From Actinoplanes cyaneus (GTDB taxonomy: Bacteria > Actinomycetota > Actinomycetes > Mycobacteriales > Micromonosporaceae), in contig NZ_BOMH01000001.1 in NCBI RefSeq assembly GCF_016862095.1, forward strand, positions 62,001 through 126,000: a stretch of DNA of 64,000 bases, written 5' to 3'. This document shows positions 16,956 to 24,994 of this stretch, piece by piece. The position numbers were made by a program, and so were the translations under genes. Position 1 is the first letter of the stretch. Every line of letters starts with the position of its first letter. A model generated the notes under the pieces. The model saw only the letters and a list, made by a program, of their open reading frames with translations, was not told the origin of the DNA and ran no database searches.

Positions 16956-18827
16956 ATGCTGACCTGCATGACTGCGGCTTCAATTCCTACCGACACCATC
17001 GGTGATGTGGACCACTCCTCTCGGTATGTGGTCATCGGCGCGGGCGCGGTGGGCGCCTCGATCGCCGCGGAGCTGCACCGGGCCGGGGTCGAGACGCTGC
17101 TCGTGGCCCGCGGCGCGCAGCTCGCGGCGCTGCGCGACACCGGGTTGCGCTACGTGCGGCCCGAGGCCACCCACCAGCTGCGCATCCCGGTCGCCGCGGG
17201 TCCGGACGAGGTCGAGCTGACCGAGAACGACGTGCTCGTGCTGGCCACCAAATCGACCGACACCACCTCCGCCGTACGGGACTGGGCCTGGCGCCCGGTG
17301 AAACGCGCCGACGGCGGCACCGGTCTGGCCGCCACCGACCTGCCGCTCGTCACGCTGCAGAACGGGCTGGACAACGAGCGGACCGCCCTGCGCTCGTTCG
17401 CGCAGGTGATCGGCGGCGTGGTGTGGATCCCCGCGACGTACGTGGTCCCTGGCGAGGTGGTCAACCACGCCGACCCGGTCCCGGCCGTGCTCTTCCTCGG
17501 CCGCTTCCCGGACGCCCCGTCGCCGGTGGCCGAGCGCGTCGCCGCCGGGCTGCGAGCGGGCGGCTTCACCGTGCACGTCGTCGCGGACATCACCGCGCAC
17601 AAGGCCGCCAAGCTGCTGGGGAACCTGGTGAACACCCTCGACGCGCTGTACCGGCCGAGCGCGCTGCGGGACGCCGCCGTGGCGAGGCTGCGCGCGGAGG
17701 CGAAGGCGGTCTACGCGGCCGCCGGGATCGTGCCGGCGACCCCGGACCAGTCCGGCTTCGGCGTCGCCGAGATCGCCTCGCACCCACGGGCCGGCAACTC
17801 GACCCGGCAGAGCCTGACCCGGGCCGCGGAGCCGGAGACCGATTACCTGGACGGCGAGATCGTGCTGCTCGGACGCCTGCACGGGGTGCCGGTGCCGGCC
17901 ACCGCCGCGATCCAGGCCCGCCTGCACCGGGCGGTCGCCGAGGGCACCCCGGCCGGGTCCCTCGACGACACCGACCTCGAGCTGATCTTCGAGCGGCCGC
18001 CGGTGCTCATCTCCGCCGAGGACGTCTACCGCCGCGCCGCCGAGCCGGACCCGCCCGTGCTGCTGGACGTCCGCTGGGCGCTCGGCGACCTGGACGGCGA
18101 GAAGCACTACCGGGACGGGCACCTGCCGGGCGCCGTCTACGTTGATCTCGACACCGAGCTGGCCGGGCCGCATACGCCGGGCGCGGGACGGCACCCGCTG
18201 CCCCCGCTCCGGCAGTTGCAGGCGGCCGCCCGGCGGTGGGGCATCAGCGCCGGGACCACGGTGGTGGTCTACGACAACAGCGGCGGGCTCGCCGCCGCGC
18301 GGGCCTGGTGGCTGTTGCGGTGGGGCGGGGTCGCCGACGTACGCCTGCTCGACGGCGGCCTCGCGGCGTGGCGAGCCGCGGGTTACGCGGAAGCGTCGGG
18401 GTCGGCGCGGCCGCGGCCGGCCGGCACCGTCGTGCTGGACGGCGGGCACCTCCCGGTGCTGACCGCGGACGAGGCCGCTGCGCTGCCGCGGACCGGGACG
18501 CTGCTGGACGCGCGGGCCGCCGAGCGCTACCGCGGCGAGGTGGAGCCGGTCGATCCGCGGGCCGGTCACATCCCGGGCGCGATCAGCAGGCCGACCGGCG
18601 AGAACCTGCGGGCCGGGGTTCCGTACTTCAAGAGCGTGGACGAGCTGCGGGAACGATTCGCCGGTCTGCCCGGGCCGGTCGGCGTCTACTGCGGCTCCGG
18701 CGTCACCGCGGCGCACCAGATCGCGGCGCTCGCCGTCGCCGGGATCGACGCGGCGCTCTACCCCGGCTCGTGGTCGGCGTGGTCGTCCGATTCAGATCGC
18801 CCGGTGGCCACCGGGGACCAGCCGTGA
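16956..18827 (+). CDS. Fusion of a ketopantoate-reductase-like (PanE/ApbA) domain and a two-domain rhodanese (SseA-like)
   Basis: One chain of 623 aa (619 from ATG 16968). Residues about 20-340 are PanE/ApbA-like: NAD(P) loop VVIGAGAVGASIAAEL and the KLLGNLVNT segment matching the catalytic KLxxN. Residues about 345-615 are a tandem rhodanese (LLDVRWALGD, GHLPGAVYVDLD) with active-site loop CGSGVTA and Cys579, the loop type of 3-mercaptopyruvate sulfurtransferases. The joint LELIFERPPVLISAEDVYRRA has no stop or frame break. This suggests coupled handling of 2-oxo acids and sulfur. It overlaps the GlcD-like gene by 4 bp. Confidence 0.9.
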   Translation: MLTCMTAASIPTDTIGDVDHSSRYVVIGAGAVGASIAAELHRAGVETLLVARGAQLAALRDTGLRYVRPEATHQLRIPVAAGPDEVELTENDVLVLATKSTDTTSAVRDWAWRPVKRADGGTGLAATDLPLVTLQNGLDNERTALRSFAQVIGGVVWIPATYVVPGEVVNHADPVPAVLFLGRFPDAPSPVAERVAAGLRAGGFTVHVVADITAHKAAKLLGNLVNTLDALYRPSALRDAAVARLRAEAKAVYAAAGIVPATPDQSGFGVAEIASHPRAGNSTRQSLTRAAEPETDYLDGEIVLLGRLHGVPVPATAAIQARLHRAVAEGTPAGSLDDTDLELIFERPPVLISAEDVYRRAAEPDPPVLLDVRWALGDLDGEKHYRDGHLPGAVYVDLDTELAGPHTPGAGRHPLPPLRQLQAAARRWGISAGTTVVVYDNSGGLAAARAWWLLRWGGVADVRLLDGGLAAWRAAGYAEASGSARPRPAGTVVLDGGHLPVLTADEAAALPRTGTLLDARAAERYRGEVEPVDPRAGHIPGAISRPTGENLRAGVPYFKSVDELRERFAGLPGPVGVYCGSGVTAAHQIAALAVAGIDAALYPGSWSAWSSDSDRPVATGDQP

Positions 18828-20197
18828 GCACCTTCACCGGCGATCACCGGCCGGCGAGCGCCCGGGAGGCGGCCGCCGGCCTGGAGTGGCTGGCCCGGAC
18901 CGGGGTGCCGTGGAGCGCCGAGCCGGACGTGATCGCGTCGCGCCGGCTCGACCGGTCCGGGTGGGAACCGCCGGGCTCACCGTCGGGCGTGGCGTTCCCC
19001 CGTACCGTCGCGGACGTGCGGGCCGTGCTGAAAGGCGCCGCCGAGACGCGTACGCCCGTCGTGCCGCGTGGCGCCGGAACCGCGCTGACCGGCGCGAGCG
19101 CCGCCGGGAGCGGCTCGGTGGTCCTCGACCTCTCCGGGATGAACCGGATCCTGGACATCCGGCCCGCCGACGGTGTCGCCGTGGTGGAGCCCGGGGTGAT
19201 CACGGCGGATCTCGATCGGGCCGCGGCGGCTCACGGGCTGCGCTACGCGCCGGACCCGGCGAGCCTGGAACTGTCGACGATCGGCGGGAACGTCGCGACG
19301 AACGCGGGCGGGCTGCGGTGCGCCAAGTACGGGGTGACGCGTGACGCCGTACTGGGAATGGAGATCGTCCTGGCCGGTGGGGAGCTGCTGACGACCGGGC
19401 GGGCGACGCTCAAGGGCGTCGCGGGTTATGACCTGACCGGCCTGTTCGTCGGCTCGGAGGGCACCCTCGGGGTGATCGTCTCGGCGACGCTGCGGCTGCG
19501 TCCGCTGCCCGCCGCGACGGCGACGATCGCCGCCTACTACCCGGATGTCGAGTCCGCCGCGGCGGCGTCGGTGGCGCTCGCCGAGGCCCGGATCCAGCCC
19601 GTTCTCGCCGAGCTCCTGGATCAGGCGACGCTGGACGCGATCGATCCTGGGCTGCGGTCGGCGGGGTCGGCGTTGCTGATCGTGCAGACCGATGGTGATC
19701 AGGCGGAGGCGGCGCACGCGGCCGAGGTGCTGCGCGCCGGCGCGGTCTCCGTCCAGGTGTCGGAGGATCCCGAGCCTTTGCTGTACGCCCGGCGGCAGGC
19801 CCTGCCGTCGATCGAGCGCCTGGGGCGCCCGCTGATCGAGGACATCGCCGTGCCCCGGTCCCGCCTGGCCGAGGCGGTCCGCCGGATCGGCGTCATCGCC
19901 GCACGTCACGACGTGCGGATCTGCACCGTCGCGCACGCCGGTGACGGCAACCTGCACCCGCTGATCGTCGCCGGGTCCCACGGCTCGCCGATCCCGGAGG
20001 CGGCGGTCCGGGCGGGCGACGACATCTTCGCTCTCGCGCTGGAACTGGGCGGCACGGTCACCGGCGAGCACGGCATCGGCGTGCTGAAACGGCAGTGGCT
20101 GGCGCGCGAGGCCGGCCCGCTCTCGCTCGATCTCCAGCACCGCCTCAAGGCCGTCTTCGACCCGCTCGGCATCCTGAACCCCGGCAAGGCCCTGTGA
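18824..20197 (+). CDS. FAD-linked oxidase, GlcD-like
   Basis: Flavin oxidase of 457 aa for a 2-hydroxy acid such as glycolate, lactate or a relative. The N-terminal PCMH-type FAD domain is clear (VVPRGAGTALTGASAAG, DPASLELSTIGGNVATNAGG, GSEGTLGVIVSATLRL), and the C-terminal FAD-oxidase domain carries the conserved AHAGDGNLHP and TGEHGIGVLK motifs. GTG 18824 overlaps the stop of the PanE-rhodanese fusion (GTGA). Electron acceptor subunits may be the Fe-S part of the next gene. Confidence 0.92.
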   Translation: MSTFTGDHRPASAREAAAGLEWLARTGVPWSAEPDVIASRRLDRSGWEPPGSPSGVAFPRTVADVRAVLKGAAETRTPVVPRGAGTALTGASAAGSGSVVLDLSGMNRILDIRPADGVAVVEPGVITADLDRAAAAHGLRYAPDPASLELSTIGGNVATNAGGLRCAKYGVTRDAVLGMEIVLAGGELLTTGRATLKGVAGYDLTGLFVGSEGTLGVIVSATLRLRPLPAATATIAAYYPDVESAAAASVALAEARIQPVLAELLDQATLDAIDPGLRSAGSALLIVQTDGDQAEAAHAAEVLRAGAVSVQVSEDPEPLLYARRQALPSIERLGRPLIEDIAVPRSRLAEAVRRIGVIAARHDVRICTVAHAGDGNLHPLIVAGSHGSPIPEAAVRAGDDIFALALELGGTVTGEHGIGVLKRQWLAREAGPLSLDLQHRLKAVFDPLGILNPGKAL

Positions 20198-20327
20198 GGT
20201 CTCCCCCGGTCCCGCGGCGACGGCAACCTGGGGGTGACCGCGGGTGTGAGGTAGTCCCGAGCAGCGGGAAGGCGCCGACGGGGAGAACTGGCATGTCGGT
20301 AATGTGCGGGGACTGACCGCCGAGAGA

Positions 20328-20342
20328 TTGTTCTGGGAACAA
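20328..20342. promoter_or_regulatory. Palindrome TTGTTC-N3-GAACAA directly before the start of the FAD/Fe-S oxidase
   Basis: The exact inverted repeat TTGTTCTGGGAACAA ends one base before the GTG at 20344, overlapping where the ribosome-binding site should be. It could be an operator or could affect translation. Its regulator is unknown. Confidence 0.45.
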
Positions 20343-20343
20343 C

Positions 20344-23136
20344 GTGACGACCGCTGCTGTCTCGACCGACCTCGTCCGGAGCCTGGCCCGGGCCGGGGTG
20401 CCCGACGTGCTGACCGATGCGGCGCACCGCTCCGCCTACGCCAGCGACGCCTCGCTCTACCGGGTGGTGCCGCAGGCGATCGTGCGGCCGCGGCACGACG
20501 ACGACGTGCTGGCGACACTGGCGGTCTGCCGGGAGTTGGGCATCCCCATCACGGCGCGGGGCGCGGGCACGTCGGTGGCCGGGAACGCGATCGGCCCGGG
20601 CGTGATCCTCGACTTCAGCCGGCACATGAACAAGGTGCTCGAGGTCGACGGCGACGCGCGGACGGCACGGGTGCAGGCCGGGACCGTCCAGTCGACGCTG
20701 CAGGCGGCGGCGCGGCCGTTCGGGCTGCGCTTCGGGCCGGACCCGTCGACGCACACGCGCTGCACCATCGGCGGCATGATCGGGAACAACTCGTGCGGGT
20801 CGCGGACACTGGGCTACGGCCGTACGTCGGACAACGTCCTTGATCTGAAGGCTTTCACGATCGACGGCGAGAACCTCGCCGAGTCGAAGGTCGTCGACGC
20901 GCTGCGCGACCTGATCGGGGCGAACCTCGCGGTCGGGCGGACCGAGTTCGCGACGTTCGGGCGGCAGGTCTCGGGGTACGCGGTCGAGCACCTGCTACCG
21001 GAGAACGGGTTCAACCTCACCGAGTTCCTGGTCGGCAGCGAAGGCACCCTCGCGGTGATCACCGAGGCCACGGTGCGCCTGGTCGCCGACCCGAAGTACC
21101 GCACGCTGATCGTGCTCGGCTACCCCGACTTCGGCACGGCCGGTGACGTCATCCCGGCCATCCTGGAGTTCAAGCCGACCGCCTGCGAAGGGCTCGACCA
21201 CCGGATCTGCGACGTGGTCCGCAGCCGCCGTGGGCCGGACGCGGTGCCGCCGCTACCCGGGGGCACCGCCTGGCTGATGGTCGAGATCGCCGGCGACGAC
21301 AGCGAGGATGTCCGTTTCCGAACAGAGAAGCTCATCGACGCGGCACAGGCGATCGACCACCTGATCGTGGAGGATCCGGCGAAGGCCGCGCCGCTGTGGA
21401 AGATTCGCGAGGACGGGGCCGGGCTGGCCGGGCGCGCACCGAGCGGGCTTCCCGCGCACGCCGGGTGGGAGGACTCGGCGGTGCCGCCCGCGAAGATCGG
21501 GGCCTACCTGCGCGATTTCGATGCGCTGGGTGAGCGGCACGGGCTGAGCATGATGCCGTACGGACATCTGGGCGACGGCTGTGTGCACGTGCGGCTCGAC
21601 TTTCCACTGGACAAGCCGGGTGGCCCGGGGAAGTTCCGGGCGTTCCTGGAGGACGCCGCGGATCTCGTCGTCAGTTACGGTGGGTCACTCTCCGGGGAGC
21701 ACGGGGACGGGCGGGCGCGCAGTGAGCTGCTGAGCCGGATGTACTCGCCGGCCGCGATGAGCCTGTTCCGGCAGATCAAGCACACGTTCGACCCGGCGAA
21801 TCTGCTGAACCCGGGCAACCTCGTCGACCCGGACCCGGTGGACGCCAACATCCGCGTCGCGCAGGCCCGGCCCGTGCGGACGAAACTCGCTCTCGCCTAC
21901 CACCACGACGGCGGAGACTTCAACCAGGCCGTGCACCGGTGCACCGGGGTCGGCAAGTGCCGCGCCGACACGACAGTGCTCGGCGGCGTCATGTGCCCCT
22001 CGTTCCTGGCGACCAAGGCCGAGAAGGACTCGACGCGGGGACGGGCGCGCGTGCTGCAGGAGATGCTGGACGGAGACCTCGCCCCGGACTGGCGCTCCGA
22101 GGCCGTACACGATGCGCTGGATCTCTGTTTGTCCTGCAAGGGGTGTGCGTCGGACTGCCCGACCGGGATCGACATGGCAGCCTACAAGTCGGAGGTTCTG
22201 CACCAGAGCTTCAAGGGGCGGGCGCGGCCCCGGTCGCATTACTCGCTCGGCTGGCTGCCCCGGTGGTCCCGGCTGGCGTCGCGGATGCCCGCCCTGGCGA
22301 ACCTGATGACGAGCCTGCCGGGTGTCCGGGGGCTGGCGCTGTGGTTCGCCGGCGTCGACTCGCGGCGGTCGATCCCGACGTTCGCCCCGCGGACGTTCAA
22401 GGCCGGTTTCACGCCGGTCAAGACCGGCAAGCCGGTCATCCTGTTCGTGGACAGCTTCACTGATCACTTCGCGCCGTCGATCGCGCAGGCCGCCGTCGAC
22501 CTGCTCGTCGACGCCGGGTACGCGCCCCGGATCACCAGCCGCAAAGCCTGCTGCGGGCTCACCTGGATCAGCACCGGGCAGCTCGACGCCGCCCGGCGAA
22601 TCCTCGGCGCCACCGTCGACGAGCTGCACCAGGCGGTCAAGCAGGGCATTCCGGTCGTCGGGCTGGAGCCGTCCTGCACCGGCGTGCTGCGCCAGGACGC
22701 CGTCGAGCTCGTCGACAACGACGCCGCCCGCGAGGTCGCCGCCGCGACGAAGACGGTGGCCGAGCTGCTCGCCGCCACCCCCGGCTGGACTCCCCCGTCG
22801 CTCGAGGGCGTCCGGGTGGTCGCCCAGCCGCACTGCCACCACCACGCCGTGATGGGCTGGGAAGCCGACGCCAAACTGCTGAAGCAGACCGGCGCGACGG
22901 TGAAGCGGCTCGGCGGGTGCTGCGGGCTCGCCGGCAACTTCGGGGTGGAACGCGGGCACTACGAGGTGTCGGTGGCGGTCGCCGAGCAGCAACTCCTCCC
23001 CGCCCTGGCAGAGGCCGAGGAGGGCGACGTCTTCCTGGCCGACGGCTTCTCGTGCCGCACCCAGGCGGACGACCTCGCCGACGTCTCGGGCGTACACCTG
23101 GTGCAGTTGCTCGCCGACGCCCTCCCCCGCAAGTGA
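20344..23136 (+). CDS. Large FAD/4Fe-4S oxidase (D-lactate/glycolate-dehydrogenase type, GlcD-GlcF fused)
   Basis: Membrane-associated or cytoplasmic oxidase of 930 aa. Residues about 30-500 are an FAD-oxidase (ARGAGTSVAGNAIGPG, GPDPSTHTRCTIGGMIGNNS, GSEGTLAVITEATVRLV, SGEHGDGRARSE). Next comes a Fe-S module with CTGVGKCRA..MCPS and CLSCKGCASDCPTG clusters, then two CCG domains (KACCGLTW, GGCCGLAGNFG). This is the layout of fused FAD/Fe-S D-2-hydroxyacid dehydrogenases passing electrons to quinone or another acceptor. The GTG start has only a weak GGGAAC upstream. It follows the GlcD-like gene after 146 bp and may be separately regulated. Confidence 0.92.
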   Translation: MTTAAVSTDLVRSLARAGVPDVLTDAAHRSAYASDASLYRVVPQAIVRPRHDDDVLATLAVCRELGIPITARGAGTSVAGNAIGPGVILDFSRHMNKVLEVDGDARTARVQAGTVQSTLQAAARPFGLRFGPDPSTHTRCTIGGMIGNNSCGSRTLGYGRTSDNVLDLKAFTIDGENLAESKVVDALRDLIGANLAVGRTEFATFGRQVSGYAVEHLLPENGFNLTEFLVGSEGTLAVITEATVRLVADPKYRTLIVLGYPDFGTAGDVIPAILEFKPTACEGLDHRICDVVRSRRGPDAVPPLPGGTAWLMVEIAGDDSEDVRFRTEKLIDAAQAIDHLIVEDPAKAAPLWKIREDGAGLAGRAPSGLPAHAGWEDSAVPPAKIGAYLRDFDALGERHGLSMMPYGHLGDGCVHVRLDFPLDKPGGPGKFRAFLEDAADLVVSYGGSLSGEHGDGRARSELLSRMYSPAAMSLFRQIKHTFDPANLLNPGNLVDPDPVDANIRVAQARPVRTKLALAYHHDGGDFNQAVHRCTGVGKCRADTTVLGGVMCPSFLATKAEKDSTRGRARVLQEMLDGDLAPDWRSEAVHDALDLCLSCKGCASDCPTGIDMAAYKSEVLHQSFKGRARPRSHYSLGWLPRWSRLASRMPALANLMTSLPGVRGLALWFAGVDSRRSIPTFAPRTFKAGFTPVKTGKPVILFVDSFTDHFAPSIAQAAVDLLVDAGYAPRITSRKACCGLTWISTGQLDAARRILGATVDELHQAVKQGIPVVGLEPSCTGVLRQDAVELVDNDAAREVAAATKTVAELLAATPGWTPPSLEGVRVVAQPHCHHHAVMGWEADAKLLKQTGATVKRLGGCCGLAGNFGVERGHYEVSVAVAEQQLLPALAEAEEGDVFLADGFSCRTQADDLADVSGVHLVQLLADALPRK

Positions 23137-23203
23137 TCCGCACGCACCTGCTCACCGGCCCGCTGCCGGCGTCGTCGCCCGCCCTGCACCTGCCGGCCGC
23201 CAC

Positions 23204-23287
23204 CGCGCGCCCGGCAGTGGCTGGCGCTCGTCTGCTCGCCGTCATCGCGCGCCCGGCGATGGCTCGCCTGCGTCTGCTCGACTGCGG
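23204..23287 (+). repeat. Two degenerate copies of a 42-bp unit
   Basis: Units beginning CGCGCGCCCGGC and ending CGTCTGCTCG occur twice, 42 bp apart, in the 163-bp gap before the acetyltransferase gene. Divergent copies; function unlikely to be read from this. Confidence 0.45.
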
Positions 23288-23299
23288 GGCTGTCCGCGA

Positions 23300-23716
23300 A
23301 TGATCAGGACTTTCCGCTGGGAGGACTACGACGCGGTCGCCGCCGTGTGGGCGGCGGCCGGAGCCGACGTCCTCCCCCGCGCCGAGCTGGAGCCAAAGCT
23401 CACCCGCGATCCCGAGTTGTTCCTGGTCGCCGCCCCGGAAGGCATCATCGCCGGGACGGTTCTCGGCACCTGGGACGGACGCCGGGGGTGGATCTTCCGA
23501 CTCGCCGTCGATCCCGCGCATCGCCGTAAGGGAATCGCAACCTCCCTGGTCCACGAGCTGGAATCGCGCTTCGAGGCGCTCGGCTGCCCACGCGTGAACC
23601 TGCTCGTGCTGCCGCACAACAAGGCGGGGCTGCGCTTCTGGCAGGAACTCGGCTATCTGCCGGCACCGGACGTCCTCTGCACAAAACCGCTCCGCTCACA
23701 GCCGCCGGAAAAGTGA
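23300..23716 (+). CDS. GNAT-family N-acetyltransferase
   Basis: Acetyl-CoA-dependent acetyltransferase of 138 aa. The GNAT fold is clear: GTVLGTWDGRRGWIFRLAVD (beta4) and the CoA loop HRRKGIATSLVHELESRF, then LLVLPHNKAGLRFWQELGY. The layout is close to YpeA-type acetyltransferases. ATG 23300 gives MIRTFRWEDYD, the usual family start. Substrate unknown; no operon partner. Confidence 0.9.
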   Translation: MIRTFRWEDYDAVAAVWAAAGADVLPRAELEPKLTRDPELFLVAAPEGIIAGTVLGTWDGRRGWIFRLAVDPAHRRKGIATSLVHELESRFEALGCPRVNLLVLPHNKAGLRFWQELGYLPAPDVLCTKPLRSQPPEK

Positions 23717-24333
23717 TCTGACCTGCTCACCGCAAAGCTCCACCACGCGTCATAAGGCAGCGCGAATATCGGCGGACCACGCCCACCAGACACTTCCCGG
23801 CAACAACAAGAACAATCATCAAGAATGGTCGCCCTGAGTTGAACCACAGCCCGGTGACCACGGCGAACCCGACGGCATCCCACCCCATCGAGTGCCACCT
23901 TGACCACCATCACACACCAACCCACTAAAACAGTGAAAAGCCCAGCCTGCCCACGACCGGGCACAAGCTGAGGGCGGCCAGGTGCGGGCCGCCCGGACAC
24001 CTGTTGCGGCGATGCCGGCGTTTCACCGCACGCTCGGCCCGCCGACGGGGCAGCAACCGGAGCCGACGGGCTCGGGGCAGGATCCGCTGGTCGCTCCGGA
24101 GCGGCAACCGTCGACGCCGCCTCCCGCCGCTGATCCTCACCCGCGGTGACAGCCGCCCACGCCGCCGAAGCACCCCACCCTGACCGGACCAGCTTCCGCG
24201 CATGCCGCTGACGCAAACCCCAAGCACGATGCCGCTCATGCTCACGCCGAAACTCCTCCGCCTCCGCGGAATAGTTACGCGACAGCGTCCGATCCCGCAT
24301 TCCTGCAAGCTCGGTCCGACTGAACAACGACAT
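23653..24333 (-). CDS. Uncertain small protein, actinobacterial hypothetical
   Basis: The N-terminus MSLFSRTELAGMRDRTLSRN followed by a charged helix rich in Arg, Glu and His (EEFRREHERHRAWGLRQRHA) looks like a real conserved protein; I believe similar short proteins exist in Actinoplanes-type genomes. A Pro/Ala linker follows. The last 80 residues run through AT-richer sequence and antisense into the acetyltransferase 3' end, so the true C-terminus may be earlier or changed by a frameshift. A GATAAT box lies about 20 bp before the ATG. No function can be assigned. Confidence 0.4.
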   Translation of the reverse strand: MSLFSRTELAGMRDRTLSRNYSAEAEEFRREHERHRAWGLRQRHARKLVRSGWGASAAWAAVTAGEDQRREAASTVAAPERPADPAPSPSAPVAAPSAGRACGETPASPQQVSGRPAPGRPQLVPGRGQAGLFTVLVGWCVMVVKVALDGVGCRRVRRGHRAVVQLRATILDDCSCCCREVSGGRGPPIFALPYDAWWSFAVSRSDHFSGGCERSGFVQRTSGAGR

Positions 24334-24551
24334 CTGCGCCACCACTCTATTATCCCGCCCCAGAATTGCTGGAGTAAGCGTCGGAGCGTGCCAAAAACCA
24401 TCTCCTCCACGCGGCGCAGAAAGGGAAATGAGCACCAGGACCGCGAGGGCGTCCAGCTGTTCTCATCTGCAATCGGAATCGGCTGGATCAGGGACGGCTG
24501 GCTGTCCCAAGCCGGCGTCTTGTCGTGCCGAGAAGCGAACGTCACGGCCCG

Positions 24552-24602
24552 GATGGTGCTCATCGTGGTAATGCCCTCGGCACCACCACGGTGACGACCA
24601 GC
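24552..24602. repeat. GCTGG/CCAGC intergenic palindrome, copy 4 (51 bp, imperfect)
   Basis: The left end is GATGG rather than GCTGG. The left arm GATGGTGCTCATCGTGGT pairs imperfectly with ACCACGGTGACGACCAGC. First of three tandem copies. Confidence 0.7.
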
Positions 24603-24614
24603 CCGCGGCTCACG

Positions 24615-24665
24615 GCTGGTTCCCACGGTGGTCATCGCGGCGCGATGACCACGGTCAGAGCCAGC
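24615..24665. repeat. GCTGG/CCAGC intergenic palindrome, copy 5 (51 bp)
   Basis: Left arm GCTGGTTCCCACGGTGGTCA, right arm ending GGTCAGAGCCAGC. Twenty of 24 arm positions pair, around a 3-base loop. It begins 63 bp after copy 4 and 60 bp before copy 6. Confidence 0.75.
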
Positions 24666-24674
24666 GCGCTTCCG

Positions 24675-24725
24675 GCTGGCGTTCACCGTGGTGATGCGGC
24701 CGCAACAACCACGGTGGCGACCAGC
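24675..24725. repeat. GCTGG/CCAGC intergenic palindrome, copy 6 (51 bp)
   Basis: Left arm GCTGGCGTTCACCGTGGT pairs with ACCACGGTGGCGACCAGC with few mismatches. Last of the tandem set, about 270 bp before the secreted protein gene. Confidence 0.75.
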
Positions 24726-24994
24726 GCGAACCCTGCGCTGCCGTGCTCAGGCCGATGGTCGACGGTGCTTGCGGGACGGCCGGATACCGGCGCTGCCGGA
24801 CGCCAAGAGGTGGAGGTCCACGCCGTGATCGAGGTGGTCGGCGGCCCGCTGGCCGCGACAGCCAAAGCCCAGCCGCCCCCGCCGCGGCATGATCAGGCGT
24901 TGCAGGGCGCGCGGCGGCGGGTCCGGGCGTCGTTCCGGCCGCTCGAGCCGCGGCGGCGTTTCGTGGGGGTGGCGTGGGCGTGGTCGAATGGGGC

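Larger units (their letters stand above)
24334..24994. other. Intergenic region with three palindromes; no secure gene
   Basis: This 661-bp gap lies between an uncertain minus-strand gene and the secreted protein gene at 24995. Its centre holds three GCTGG/CCAGC palindromes in tandem. The part from 24730 to 24990 is GC-rich with open frames on both strands but nothing I recognise. Confidence 0.5.

Noticed and set aside
24552..24725. Integron attC sites or tRNA-like structures
   Set aside because: No integrase, no conserved attC core, no cloverleaf or anticodon arrangement.
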